Source: Phyto melanocephala
Lineage: Eukaryota > Arthropoda > Insecta > Diptera > Rhinophoridae
Direction: 5' to 3'
Assembly (NCBI GenBank): GCA_941918925.1
Contig: OW799234.1
Span: forward strand, 59,314,968 to 59,378,967
Length of the DNA: 64,000 bases
Both the position numbers and the translations under genes were made by a program. The notes beneath the pieces were generated by a model. The model did no database searches. It had not been told where the DNA came from and saw only the letters and a list, made by a program, of their open reading frames with translations. This document shows positions 35,826-46,148 of this stretch, piece after piece. Position 1 is the first letter of the stretch; each line of letters begins with the position of its first letter.

Positions 35826-36740
35826 GTTAACCCGGTGCGCTTCGCTACACCCACCAGGAAATTTTTAATGTTTTATTTATATTTATATGTAATTATTTAT
35901 ATACATACGTACATATGTATGTATTATTTTAAATTTTATAATTTAAATCGATTTTTTAATGCAGCTTATTGATTGATTGATGATTATTGACAGAAAGTAT
36001 ATCTTTCGTGGGCGTATAAGACTACCTCTACTCCGATCATAACCATTTATGGCTGTTATAAAGAAATTTTTGTCAAAATTTCTCGTACAAAGTTTCAACA
36101 AAATAACATTAATAGTTTCCTATATCTGACAAATGTTGCAGATCTTGCAAGTTTTTTATGTACTCTATTGCAAACGTTGCTTTTAAAAATTTCCAACTGT
36201 TTTTCGTATTGGAAATAAGTGCTTGTATGGGAAATGTAATTTTCGTGTATATTGTTTTTGTGTTGTTGCAAACTTAAGAATATATAAATTAAAATAAAAC
36301 AAATTGTTTTTTTATGCAGCACTATGTGCTTATAAATTTTTATTTATTAAATACAATTTTTGGCAGCACTATGTGCTTGTTCGAAGGTTAGAATACAATT
36401 GTAGTTTAGTTTCTCAATATTAATATTTTATAGCACAGCCTGAGAACCATATGTGCCGACTCAGCTTATTAAGGTTTGCGCGTGTAGCGCAACTTGACAC
36501 CTTTTATTGCAAAGAAAAAGTAAAAAGAATAAAATAAACAAAATTATAAAAATATGCAGACGCTGTGGTCAGCAACCTTTTAGTTATTTTATTAAGAGGT
36601 GTATGTTGTGTTAACTTATATACTAAACTTGCAAGATCTGCAACATTTGCATGATCTGTTTGTGATTTCCGCTATTGTTATCAAAGTAACTCGTACAAAG
36701 TTTGAAGGAAATAGCTGTTATAGCTCTTTAAATATGTCTT
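35826..36740 (+). repeat. Unclassified repeat adjoining family C, with internal inverted and direct repeats
   Basis: It begins TTAACCCGGTGCGCTTCGCT, similar to the CCCGGCGCGCGTTGCT start of family C, immediately after the family C copy ends. Inside, about 25 bp around GTTGCAGATCTTGCAAG (36126-36158) recur inverted at about 36623-36655. GCAGCACTATGTGCTT occurs directly repeated near 36315 and 36362, and CTCGTACAAAGTTT occurs twice (36082, 36688). I cannot assign a class. Confidence 0.5.
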
Positions 36741-36827
36741 AAAATAAATAAATCCAAGCATCCAAAAATCAAAACAAACAAACAAACATTCACATTTACT
36801 TTATTAACAGGACTTAAAAAATATTCT

Positions 36828-37085
36828 TTGTCAATATGTAATATTTCGGACAGCTCCGAAATCTTCTTCAAATTTACATTTTTTACACGTTTATGCATTC
36901 AAGTTTTCGTAATTAAATGTCTCAGAGAATTCTACGAATTTCGTGGCCATAAACCATTTCAAACAACAGTTTGTGGGATGAATAACTATAGATATACAAA
37001 AAAGAAATTGAAGCTGGACCATTGCCATAAGTCAGCCAGCGCATACATGGCAAAAACTGAATTGAAGTGCAAGGGAAATATTTGA
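36828..37085 (+). other. 85-codon open frame, faintly FLYWCH-like
   Basis: The C-terminal half reads CGMNNYRYTKKKLKLDHC, then about 14 residues, then CKGNI. That spacing of Tyr, Lys-rich turn, Cys and Cys recalls FLYWCH zinc fingers, but the diagnostic Trp before the first Cys is not there. No promoter, splice or family context supports a gene. Chance is a realistic explanation. Confidence 0.2.
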
Positions 37086-38080
37086 ATGGAAGAAGCTTGT
37101 AAAGGCCGTATACATCGTATAGGAACGTTGGGAATTATATAATAATATAAATTAAATCCTTTCTTAAAGTTTTTGTATTGTATTAAATGTATTATAGTGA
37201 CATTAAATCAGAGCGATTAAAATTAAAAATAATATTTAACTGCCTTAATCTTTGGTTTAGAAAAAGTATCAACTTTAAGTCAAAATCACCGGCTCTCACT
37301 TTAATCCTTACACAACATCATAATAATCATTACAATAATAGGACCTCTTAGTAGACATCCTTTTTGCATTTTGGAGACATTTTTACTTCAGACTTCTATA
37401 TAATTTCTCCAACAGCAAAGGAACTCTGTAAAAAATATTGGTAAAAAAAAAGAATTAAAAATAACCCAACAAACAATTACACAGAAATATATAAAACATT
37501 GCTTAAAACATAAAAAAAAAATTTTACTGTATGCAGGAAAGTGGTTTATCTTTCATACAAAAAAAGGTTTGCTGGTCACCTCTTAGGGTGAAAGAGGACG
37601 TCTATATAACTAAAAACAAAAAATTTGCAACCCCCAAAAATTCAACTGATTTAGTTTTTTTTTGTATTTTGTGTCGTTATTTTCAGCCCGACAGGAGTTT
37701 TGAATGTGCCACTGTTAATGGCTTGGATTCACCTTCAATTTTATTTTGTTTTTTTTTTAATTGGACACCGTAATAATAATAATAAATTTAACAATATAAT
37801 AAAGTATGTTTTCAGAGTTTATAAATTTTATTTTTTAACATCCAAAGTACCGCTTTTTTATGAATTACATCGCCATTCTAAATGTGGAAAAGAAGATCGA
37901 ACTGTCGATATTATATATGGTATCTATGGTATTTAGAATCCTTCCTCATAAATATGCAATTTCTATAATCGATAAGAAGCTGCTTTTAAGGCTTTTAAAC
38001 TGAAGCTTTCAAAATACTATAGTTCACTCGTTATAACATTATGACGAATTCAAATATAAGAAAACTAATATATTTTATAA
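37086..38080. other. AT-rich stretch, no gene recognised
   Basis: Two overlapping 80-codon frames near 37531-37936 lack any motif. No repeat termini were recognised. Confidence 0.5.
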
Positions 38081-38885
38081 TTTTTATACCCGCCACCAAA
38101 AAAATGGTAGGGGTATATTCATTTTGTCATTCCGTTTGTAACACAACGAAATACACATTTTAGACCCCATAAAGTATATATATTCTGAATCGGGGTTTGA
38201 TTTGATGACGATCTAGCTATGTCCATCCGTCTGTCCGTCTGTTGAAAGCACGATAGAGGTCGCACCGAAAAAGCTAAAGGGCTCAAGTTTTGCCACAATC
38301 TTTCTTATAGACAAGGTTTGTTTGGTATTGAAAATGCCCTAAATCGGAATATTAGGAAGAGAGTTATAGCTCGTAAAGCAAGAATAGGTCGAAAAAACCA
38401 TGTCCTGCTAACATCGAATAAAATAGAATTGTGTCCAAACGGATAAACGTAGAGTCATAAAACTTTAAATATATATTTCTCGAGTCAAAAGAATATTTCT
38501 CCCCAAAAATTGCTTAAATCTATGCATTACAAAAGGAGTTATAGATCAAAATGTACGAAAATTTATACCGCTCAGTGTATATTTCAAATTTAAAACGTAA
38601 TAAAACTGACAAAACTATATGTACGATTCAGAAATTTTGCAAACATGGCTTTTTAGTCAAAGTCTTCGTTATAACGGAAGATAAATGTGCCACGCCCACT
38701 TTTTTCTTAAAATTTTTATAAAAATATATTAGTCATATTCATTAGCATTTATTCATTGCAGACGGCAACATCTGATGAAGACGCCACTACATTTTGCAAA
38801 CAATGAGGATGATGTCTTTGCTAAATATCACGTAGAACACTAGATGACTCTAGTAATATTTTTGATAACATCCTAAAAATGTGCA
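38081..38885 (+). mobile_element. Family A element, copy 4 (variant with alternative tail)
   Basis: The 5' hairpin and first 700 bp are typical of family A. After CACGCCCACTTTTTTCTTAA it follows the alternative tail also present in copy 1 (TTTTTATAAAAATATATTAG, ATTAGCATTTATTCAT). It then continues with diverged sequence sharing GCTAAATAT and TAGATGACTCTA with copy 1. There is no terminal hairpin. Copy 5 starts about 40 bp downstream in the same orientation. Confidence 0.7.
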
Positions 38886-38925
38886 TCAGTAGATTTTAAA
38901 TATGTATTTGAATATTTAAAATACA

Positions 38926-40737
38926 TTTTTATACCCGCCACCAAAAAAATGGTGGGGGTACATTCATTTTGTCATTCCGTTTATAACACATCGAAATATC
39001 CATTTTAGACCCCATAAAGTATATATATTCTGAATCAGGGTTTGATTTGATGACGATCTAGCTATGTCCATCCGTCTGTCCGTCTGTTGAAAGCACGATA
39101 GAGGTCGCACCGAAAAAGCTAGGGGGCTCAAATTTTGCCAGAATCTTTCTTATAGACAAGGTTTGTTTGGTAATGAAAATGGGCTAAATCGGAACATTAG
39201 GAAGAGAGTTATAGCTCGAAAAGCAAAAGTAGGTCGAAAAAACCGTGTCCTTCGAACATCGAATAAAATGGAATTGTGTCCAAACGCATTAACGTAGACT
39301 CATGAAACTTCGAATATATATTTCCTGAGTAAAAACAATATCATTCTCCGAAAATTATCTAAATCTATGTATTAGGAAAGGAGTTATCAATCAAAATGTA
39401 CGAAAATTTATACCGCACAGTGTATTTTTCGGTATATTTAAAAACAAAAAGGTCATAAAAGCAACAAAATTGGATGTACGACTCTGAAATTCTGCACACA
39501 TGGCTTTTTGCTCAAATGCTTTTTTCTAACGGAAAATCAATGTGTCACGCCCACTTTTACGCCCACCTGCCATATAACGTTTTACCCAAAATTCATATAA
39601 TGTTTATCAAAAACAACTTTGACACGCCTACTATAACGCCCACTTTTCACGTTATCTACCGTTAATGAAATTTAAAAGCTCATACAACCGACAAAATTAG
39701 AGGTATGATGATTGCTACATATATCCTTCTAATCAATGTAATTGTTGTGCCAAAAAGTTAAGGTGATACGGCCACTTTAACGCCTACCTCCCATATAACG
39801 GTTTATCTTAAATTCATGTAATTTCTCTATTGACAAAGTTTTTGGGAAAATAAAGGACTATATTGAAATATCTAAGTTGTATTTATTAGCAGAAACTTTA
39901 TTGACACTCCTACTTTAACGCTCACTTTCATTGAAAGACTACATTTACAAAAGCATTTTAGTAGCATATCGAAGTTATAAAGGGTGGTTTAATTTTAAGG
40001 GCCGATGTTGAATTTAAGTAAAACACAAATTATTTAGGAAATTATTATCATTTCTTTTTATAATGATAATATTTGTATGGTTCAATTATGTATTTAACAA
40101 AATATTGGCCAAATGGCCCCACCCCGATCTTTGGTGACACTCCTCTATCTGATGGTCCAAATTTTCAATGACAATGTTGATGCTCAATTGTTGGGCATGA
40201 TGATGAGTCGAGGTTGTCTGCTCTTTTGCCACACTATCGCAAAAACCAGCAGTGGTTCCTATTCAACGAACTAAGAAGGCATTCACAGATTTTCTAACAT
40301 TTTATACAGACCTGTTTTGCGGAAATTTAAATATTTTTTACAATTCTCCCGACAAACTTTAACGATTATGTTGATCAAAAGAATTACGAAGTGCACAAAA
40401 TGCATTTTGATTTGAAAGCCCATTTTTATAAAAAACCTGAATAACTTTAAAGCGTTTCTCATTTGCGTATCTTTCCACGGATCAAATTGAGTAAGTTTGA
40501 GGTTGAGAAATGTTTAGTGAAATGCAGAAAACAAATTTAAAGACTATGTGTAGTTCACCTTAAACATGGGCCCTTAAAATTTAACCACCCTCTACAAAGA
40601 AAGTGATGCATATTTTATTATAAAGAGATTATTCCATAGCGATTAACAAAATAATAAATATTGTGCTTTAAATGTACACAAAATTGGTGGTGGGTATAAA
40701 AGATTCGGCACAGCCGAATATAGTGCTCTTACTTGTT
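38926..40737 (+). mobile_element. Family A DINE/Helentron-like element, copy 5 (best simple full-length copy)
   Basis: This 1.81-kb copy has both termini: the 5' hairpin (TATACCCGCCACC, A-run, GGTGGGGGTACA) and the 3' end (GGTGGTGGGTATAAAAGATT, GGCACAGCC loop hairpin, CTCTTACTTGTT). It has one internal 290-bp unit and a complete nested mariner module (39980-40592) with both inverted repeats and TA flanks. It abuts an integrase relic on the right. Confidence 0.85.
39980..40592 (-). mobile_element. Mariner-derived passenger module (613 bp) in copy 5
   Basis: Left repeat AAGGGTGGTTTAATTTTAAG and right repeat CCCTTAAAATTTAACCACCC then TC form a clear inverted pair, flanked by TA at 39978-39979 and 40593-40594. 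The minus strand carries the diverged mariner N-terminal domain (YKNGLSNQN-like and FDQHNR-like blocks, SVAKEQTTSTHHHAQQLSIN). It has no catalytic domain, so it is a deletion derivative, not an active transposon. Confidence 0.8.
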
Positions 40738-40995
40738 ATTGATGCTTTCTCCCGTAAAAGCACAGATCCAATAACCAAAACTAATGATGCAATAAATGCT
40801 ATTAGTTACTGCAAAAATTTCAGAAAGCCACATTCTTATCTATTTTCAAGCAAAATGTTCTCTATAAGCACATTAAAGCATGAATAATAAGCATACAATT
40901 CGCAAGTTTCACAAAAATATGCTAAGGAAAAATTACGACATTCGAATGTTATCAAAATTTTAAAATTCTTGTAAGAATCTCCATATCAACACACA
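40734..40995 (+). pseudogene. Retroelement integrase fragment
   Basis: The plus-strand translation starts VIDAFSRKSTDPITKTNDAI and continues CKNFRKPHSYLFSSKMF, IQFASFTKIC. This resembles the integrase core of LTR retrotransposons, where a catalytic Asp sits in a (V)DxFS motif and is followed by P.....A, GxP...-SD.G.F and a second helix. The expected second-Asp region is eroded and a stop follows. It begins right at the 3' terminus of family A copy 5. The part upstream of the insertion was not found. Confidence 0.45.
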
Positions 40996-41333
40996 GTGAA
41001 CTCGATCATTCTAGTAAAACTTCGATCGTGATCAAATGCCGTAATTTCTCCCATGATCTGAACCGTTGAACTCGGAATCCGGAACTTGGTATCCGGAAAT
41101 CAATAAAAAAAACTTAATATTTGTAACAATTAAAACAAGTTATAAAGCTAGAATGGAAAAATATGTCCTCTCATCATTTAATATCCCTAATAGAATGAAG
41201 ATATAATTGTCTATACCTGACAGCTATAACATTTGTGTACAACAAAAGTATTGAATACCACAAGTATGTATGTACTAACTGCAACTAAATCATAAAACAA
41301 ATCGGATTAGGGCTAGTTTGTATACTTTAAAAA
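40996..41333. other. Unassigned stretch
   Basis: No gene or repeat signature was recognised. Confidence 0.5.
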
Positions 41334-41446
41334 TATACCTGGGGCTCAATTACGGCATTTAATATTAGTCGAAATTTTAATAGAACCTGTAAGTTTTCCT
41401 TGTATTAACGATCGATGTCGAATGATGTAATTCAGCCCCTGGTATA
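41334..41446. mobile_element. 113-bp hairpin MITE
   Basis: The left end TATACCTGGGGCTCAATTAC and the reverse complement of the right end, TATACCAGGGGCTGAATTAC, match at 18 of 20 positions. The element is little more than two inverted repeats and could fold into one hairpin. The terminal TATA may include a TA target duplication. Confidence 0.75.
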
Positions 41447-43678
41447 GATGTTTATAGACAGTTTGTATACTACGAACATATAAGTATGTACGTGGTATAA
41501 ATGTTGTATACATATAATGGTATGGAAACCAAATGTCTGTCAGGAGTATTAAAAAAAAATACATTTTCTTCTCCTGTACCTGAAGCTCAAGCATAATTTT
41601 CTTAAAAAGCAACAAAAATAAAAATTACTTTTTCTACTAGAGACATAATCACATTAGGAATATCTCTAACTATTTTAAAGTAACAGATTTAATAGGATGC
41701 ATTAATAGGACGAGATACGATCCTGAAGATTATTTGGCATTTTTTTTTTCTATTTTTTATTTTTGCTACTGTGTAATACCTTTTACTAAAAATTTTAAAG
41801 TAATAAATAAGCATATACAATTTTAGAACTGAAAAATATCGGATAAGATGAGTAATAAGGCCTCATTAAAGGCCTGCATATTATTCCTTTCTCAATGTCC
41901 ATGTTTCGTACGAATACAGTTGCAATTGTTTTTCAGTTACAAAGTGAGAGAACACATGCAAGAGAGTTATTTAAAAAATTTGCAAATATTTTTTCTTTTT
42001 TGTTGTTTTATTATTACATTTTATTTCTTTTTTACAGATTTTATTTCATCTTTTTTCATTTATTATTTTTTTTTTTTTTGCAATAAATTTTTATTTCAGC
42101 CATGTTGTAAGTAAAGCAACATCACAATCGTAACGTTGTACAAATTTCCATTAAAATATTTTTTTTTACAAAAATACAAAAATAAGAGAATAATTTATAT
42201 ATGTATATAAAAAATGTATACACAGATTTAAGCTGCATTATAGCCAGTTGATGCTGGTGTTGAATTTTTTCGTATCCTTAGATTTTTTTCTTTTTCTTCT
42301 TAGTGCTTGATGCCTTCTCATGCGCTTTTCATTGTAGTTTTTATGGTTGCCAAAGCAATGGACCCGCCTTCTTTTGCACAAACGTAATCATTATTCACCT
42401 ATTGTACTATATAAATACAGACGTACACACTTTCATATTTTTTATATACAGAATAAATGTCTGATTCCATGTTCGTTTCTTTTTTGGTTTCACTTCACCA
42501 TCTCATCTACTTGGTCGAACTCTGCACTCTTAAAATGGTATTTGGTTGCAAAACTTGGAAGTAAAATTTGTTCTCTCGTTTTCTGGTATTACTTGTAAGT
42601 ATGATTGAGTAGGTGGTAAATATTGTTGTTGCATTTTGTTGCCTTAATTTAAATAGGGAGGATTGTTTGTGTTGGGTAAGGCTGCACTACCTACAAGTAT
42701 ATATTGAAATTTTATACGTTTTCTGGTGGTATGAAAATAAAACTTGATGATTTCTCTTTCCCTACATTATGGTCAATTTTAGGATTCTTTTTCCACTTTG
42801 TTTTTTACTTGTCTATAAAATGCTGTTTTATAATAATGGCTGCTTGTATTTTCTAACACTTACAAACTGATAGTAATGCCCTCAGTAATGATGCTGGCAA
42901 ATTTAATGCTAAACGATAATAAAGACGTTGTCGATATTGATCAATATCTTCATTATCATCACATAATGATGCATGTTTTTGTTTGGTGAATGTCCTGTGC
43001 AACGACTGAAATTAATTATTTATTTTTTTCTGTTTAATATATTGTCATTCACACTGGCTGGCTGGTTTTCTTTGTTAGGATTAAATTCATAGGGATTATA
43101 GAAATATTTTGAATAAATAAAATATTATTCTTCGAAAATAAAATTTGTGTAATAATTGCTATGAATAAGAATTAGAGGATGAACTTTTTATAAACAGAGA
43201 ATATTTGTACATACTTGAAGCAAAAGATGTTTCTTCGCTTTGACTAAAAATTAGCATTTACATATTTTACGAAACGCTTCATTCGTTCATTATTGATGTG
43301 GTCACATAAAATTTCATAGTAAGTGTGCCTTAATGCCCTTAATATCGTAAAGGCTATTCGACCGATATGCTGTTTTATAAAAATAATATTCTGAATTATT
43401 TACATTTAAGGAAAATCAAGTAAAAAACTTATCCTCAATACATATATAACTTATATGTTGTGATATCGAAAATAAACTTATTTTGCTACTTCTACACTAA
43501 ACATTATTCAATCAAAATGTTGTAAAGTTTTTGCTGATTAAAGAAAGTTGACAAGTCACAAAATCTGCGAAATATAAAATGTAGTGTCAAAAATAAAACG
43601 ACAAAAATTAGTTATTTTAACGTTAAACGTATTTTCAGTAGTAATCCTCTCGCACTCTTGCCACTCATGTCCATATAA
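41447..43678. other. AT-rich stretch, no gene recognised
   Basis: The part around 42220-42700 is slightly less AT-rich. On the minus strand near 42530-42615 a 34-codon frame starts MQQQYLPPTQSYLQV. It could be a fragment of an exon but has no supporting splice pattern that I trust. The rest holds long T-runs (42060-42080) and no repeat termini. Confidence 0.4.
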
Positions 43679-43891
43679 GTCGGTCAAGGCAGAAAAGAGT
43701 TGTCAATGCTTGGTAGACTGACTAACGTTGATCTAATCTGGATCCCTTCGCATAGGAGTTACAATGGTAACGACCGGTCCCATGAGCTAGCCAGGAAGAG
43801 ACTGGGCTTAAATATCTCCAACGCAAATGAAAAAAAAATCCGAAAACAAGTGCCGTGGTCTATATACATGCGGAGTAACCAGGCTTGTGCC
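43679..43891 (+). pseudogene. LINE ORF2 RNase H relic, left part
   Basis: The plus-strand translation LTNVDLIWIPSHRSYNGNDR then SHELARKRLGL matches the C-terminal RNase H motif of non-LTR retrotransposons (W-[VI]-P-G-H-....-GNE-.AD-ELA). The catalytic-region His is kept. Clades that carry this domain include I, LOA and R1-like elements. The frame is interrupted upstream by a stop at about 43676 and is cut off downstream by family A copy 6. Confidence 0.7.
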
Positions 43892-43892
43892 C

Positions 43893-45165
43893 TTTTTATA
43901 CCCGCCACCAAAAAAAAATGGTGGGGGTATATTCATGTTGTCATTCCTTTTGTAACACACGAAATATCCATAAAATATATATATTCTGAATCGGGGTTTG
44001 ATTTTATGACGATCTAGCTATGTCCGTCCGTCTGTCCATCCGTCTATCTGTCCGTCTGTTGAAAGCTCGATAGAGGTCGGACCGAAGAAGCTAGGGGGCT
44101 CAAATTTTGCCAGAATCTTTCTTATAGAGAGTTTGTTTGATATTGAAAATGGGCTAAGTCGGAATATTAGGAAGAGAGTTATAGCTCGTAATGCAAGAGT
44201 AGGTCAAAAAAATCGTGTCCTTCCAACATCGAATAAAATGCAATTGTGGCCAAACGCATTAACGTAGAGTCATGAAACGAATATATATTTCTTAAGTAAA
44301 AACAATAGTTTTCCCTGAAATTCGCTTAAATTTATGAATTAAGAAAGGAGTTATAGATCAAAATGTACGAAAATTTATACCGCACAGTGTATTTCTCGGT
44401 AAATTCGAAATTTAAAATGTAATAAAACTGACAAAATTATATGATCGATTCTGAACTTTTGCAAACATTGTTTTTTGGTCAAATGCTTTATTCTAACGGA
44501 AAATATATGTGACATGTCCACTTTTACGCCCACCTCCCATACCTCCCATATAACGTTTTATCTCAAATTCATCTCAAATTTATCTATGCATAAAGGGTTT
44601 TGAAATAAAAATGGACTACATTGAAATATTTAAGTTTTATTCATTAGCAGAAACAACTTCGACACGCCTTCTTAAACATCCACTTTTCACGTTATCTACT
44701 GTAAACGAAATTTATATGCCTATAAAACCGACAGAATTAGAGGTATGCTGATGTAATTTCGCACCACTATTTTTCTAGTTAATGTGAGAAAATAAATGTT
44801 ACACGCTTTTTTTAACACCTTCCTCCATATAACGCTTTATCTTAAATTCATATAATTTTTCTATAAACAAAGTTTTTGGAAGAATAAAGGACTATACTAA
44901 AATATCTCAGTTTTATTTATTAGCAGAAACTCTATTGACACGCCTACTTTAACGCCCACTTTCATTGAAAGACTATATTTACGAAAAATTTTACTAGCAT
45001 ATCGAAGTTATATAAAGAAAGTGATACATATTTTAGTATAAAGAGATTATTCCATAGCGATTGAAGTTAATAACAAAATAATAAATTTCGTGCTACAAAA
45101 GTACACAAAATTGGTGGTGAGTATAAAAGATTCGGCACAGCCGAATATAGTGCTCTTACTTGTTT
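43893..45165 (+). mobile_element. Family A element, copy 6, lacking the mariner passenger
   Basis: Both termini are present: TATACCCGCCACC, A-run, GGTGGGGGTATA at the left and GGTGGTGAGTATAAAAGATT, hairpin, CTCTTACTTGTTTT at the right. It is 1.27 kb. At 45004-45025 it reads GAAGTTATATAAAGAAAGTG, the junction that in copies 3, 5 and 7 is split by the mariner module. It lies inside a LINE relic. A 105-codon frame begins in the LINE and runs into the element and is not a gene. Confidence 0.85.
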
Positions 45166-45166
45166 T

Positions 45167-45325
45167 GATATTAGACGAACATCGCGTAGTCGATAGGACA
45201 TCTCATTTTAGCAAAACTAGCAGGCCGACTTCAAATTCCTTCAATCGGCTACTGTCACAGCTATCTTGATTTAGAGAAGGAATCAGTTTTCCATCTTCTG
45301 TGAATGCTCTTCCCTGGTAACCGAA
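45167..45325 (+). pseudogene. LINE ORF2 C-terminal relic, right part
   Basis: From 45193 the plus strand reads IGHLILAKLAGRLQIPSIGY, then CHSYLDLEKESVFHLL, then a stop. This matches the TGH-...-RLGIP...C..C....E-[ST]-..HLL C-terminal motif that follows the RNase H domain in LINEs. It is therefore the continuation of 43679-43891, separated by the family A insertion. Confidence 0.7.
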
Positions 45326-45370
45326 ATTTACAAGATTAAGTAAGATTTTAATTGAATTAGAAACTCTTAT

Positions 45371-46148
45371 TATACCCTTCACACAGTGAAAAAGGGTATA
45401 TATAGGTTTGTCATTCCGTGTGAAATTTCTACAATTTTCATTTCCGACCCCATAAAGTATATATTTTCTGAAAGCTTATGAATAGAGGAGTCGATTAAGC
45501 CCTGACCGTCTGTCCGTCTGTCCGTCTGACCGTCTGTCCGTGTGTATGTTGAAATCAACTTTTTGAAGCCCCCCGACATAGGTTGGACCCGGGTAAGGTA
45601 TTAAAATATCAGAAATATTCGGGAGTAGATCGGTATTGAAAATCAGAAACATCGGTACATAAACAACTGAGATATGAGCAAAAACCCACGACCACCTCGA
45701 TTTCCTTTTCATAAAAACAACATTACAACAACAACATACATACATACAAACGTGTATACTGGTTAGAGAAAACGTGGCATCGAATCCCAGCTGAGGCAAA
45801 AAAATTTTTTTTTAAATTTTTTTTTTATTTTTTTTTTTAATTTTTTTTTTATTTTTTTTTTATTTTTTATTTAATATATTATATATATTTTTATTATTAT
45901 TTTTTTTTTTTTTTTTTTTTTAATTTTTTTTTTTATTTTTTTTTGTTTTATATATATTATATATGTATATAATAATTTTTTTTTTTTTAATTTTTTTTTT
46001 AAATTTTTTTTTTTAAATTTTTTTTTATTTTTTATTTTTTTTTTGTTTTTTTTAACATACATACGTGAATTTACTGTTATTGCATGACTACACGTTGTGA
46101 AGGGTATATAAGATTCGGCACGGCCGAATATAGCGCTTTTACTTGTTT
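45371..46148 (+). mobile_element. Family F DINE/Helentron-like element, copy 1
   Basis: The 5' end TATACCCTTCACACAGTGAA then AAAGGGTATATA forms a hairpin. It is followed by GTCATTCCGTGTGAAATTTC, CCCCATAAAGTATATATTTT and (GTCCGTCT)n at 45508-45543. The 3' end reads GTTGTGAAGGGTATATAAGA, a TTCGGC-ACG-GCCGAA hairpin and GCGCTTTTACTTGTTT. The design is the same as family A with largely different internal sequence. An extreme poly-T domain fills 45804-46055. No protein is encoded, and the 63-107 codon frames through it are repeat artefacts. Confidence 0.85.
45804..46055 (+). repeat. AT/poly-T low-complexity domain of family F copy 1
   Basis: Nearly pure T runs of 7-21 bases are interrupted by A, AA or TATATA. 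The reverse-orientation family F copy has the matching A-rich domain at 62271-62500, so the tract belongs to the element and did not arise here by chance. Confidence 0.9.

Noticed and set aside
36984..37085. FLYWCH zinc finger
   Set aside because: The diagnostic Trp is missing and only part of the spacing fits. Kept only as a low-confidence open frame.
42530..42632. 34-codon minus-strand frame starting MQQQYLPPTQS as a small exon or peptide
   Set aside because: Composition looks protein-like, but there is no splice evidence, no repeat of the motif and no flanking coding sequence.
43700..44017. 105-codon open frame as one protein
   Set aside because: Only the first 64 or so codons are LINE RNase H; the rest is read-through into the family A 5' end.
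45755..45795. Possible tRNA-like B box (CATCGAATCCCAGC) in family F
   Set aside because: It is also in the second family F copy, but no A box lies at the required distance; the poly-T domain occupies that side.
45871..46062. Lys/Ile-rich 63-codon frame
   Set aside because: It is the translation of the poly-T domain of family F.
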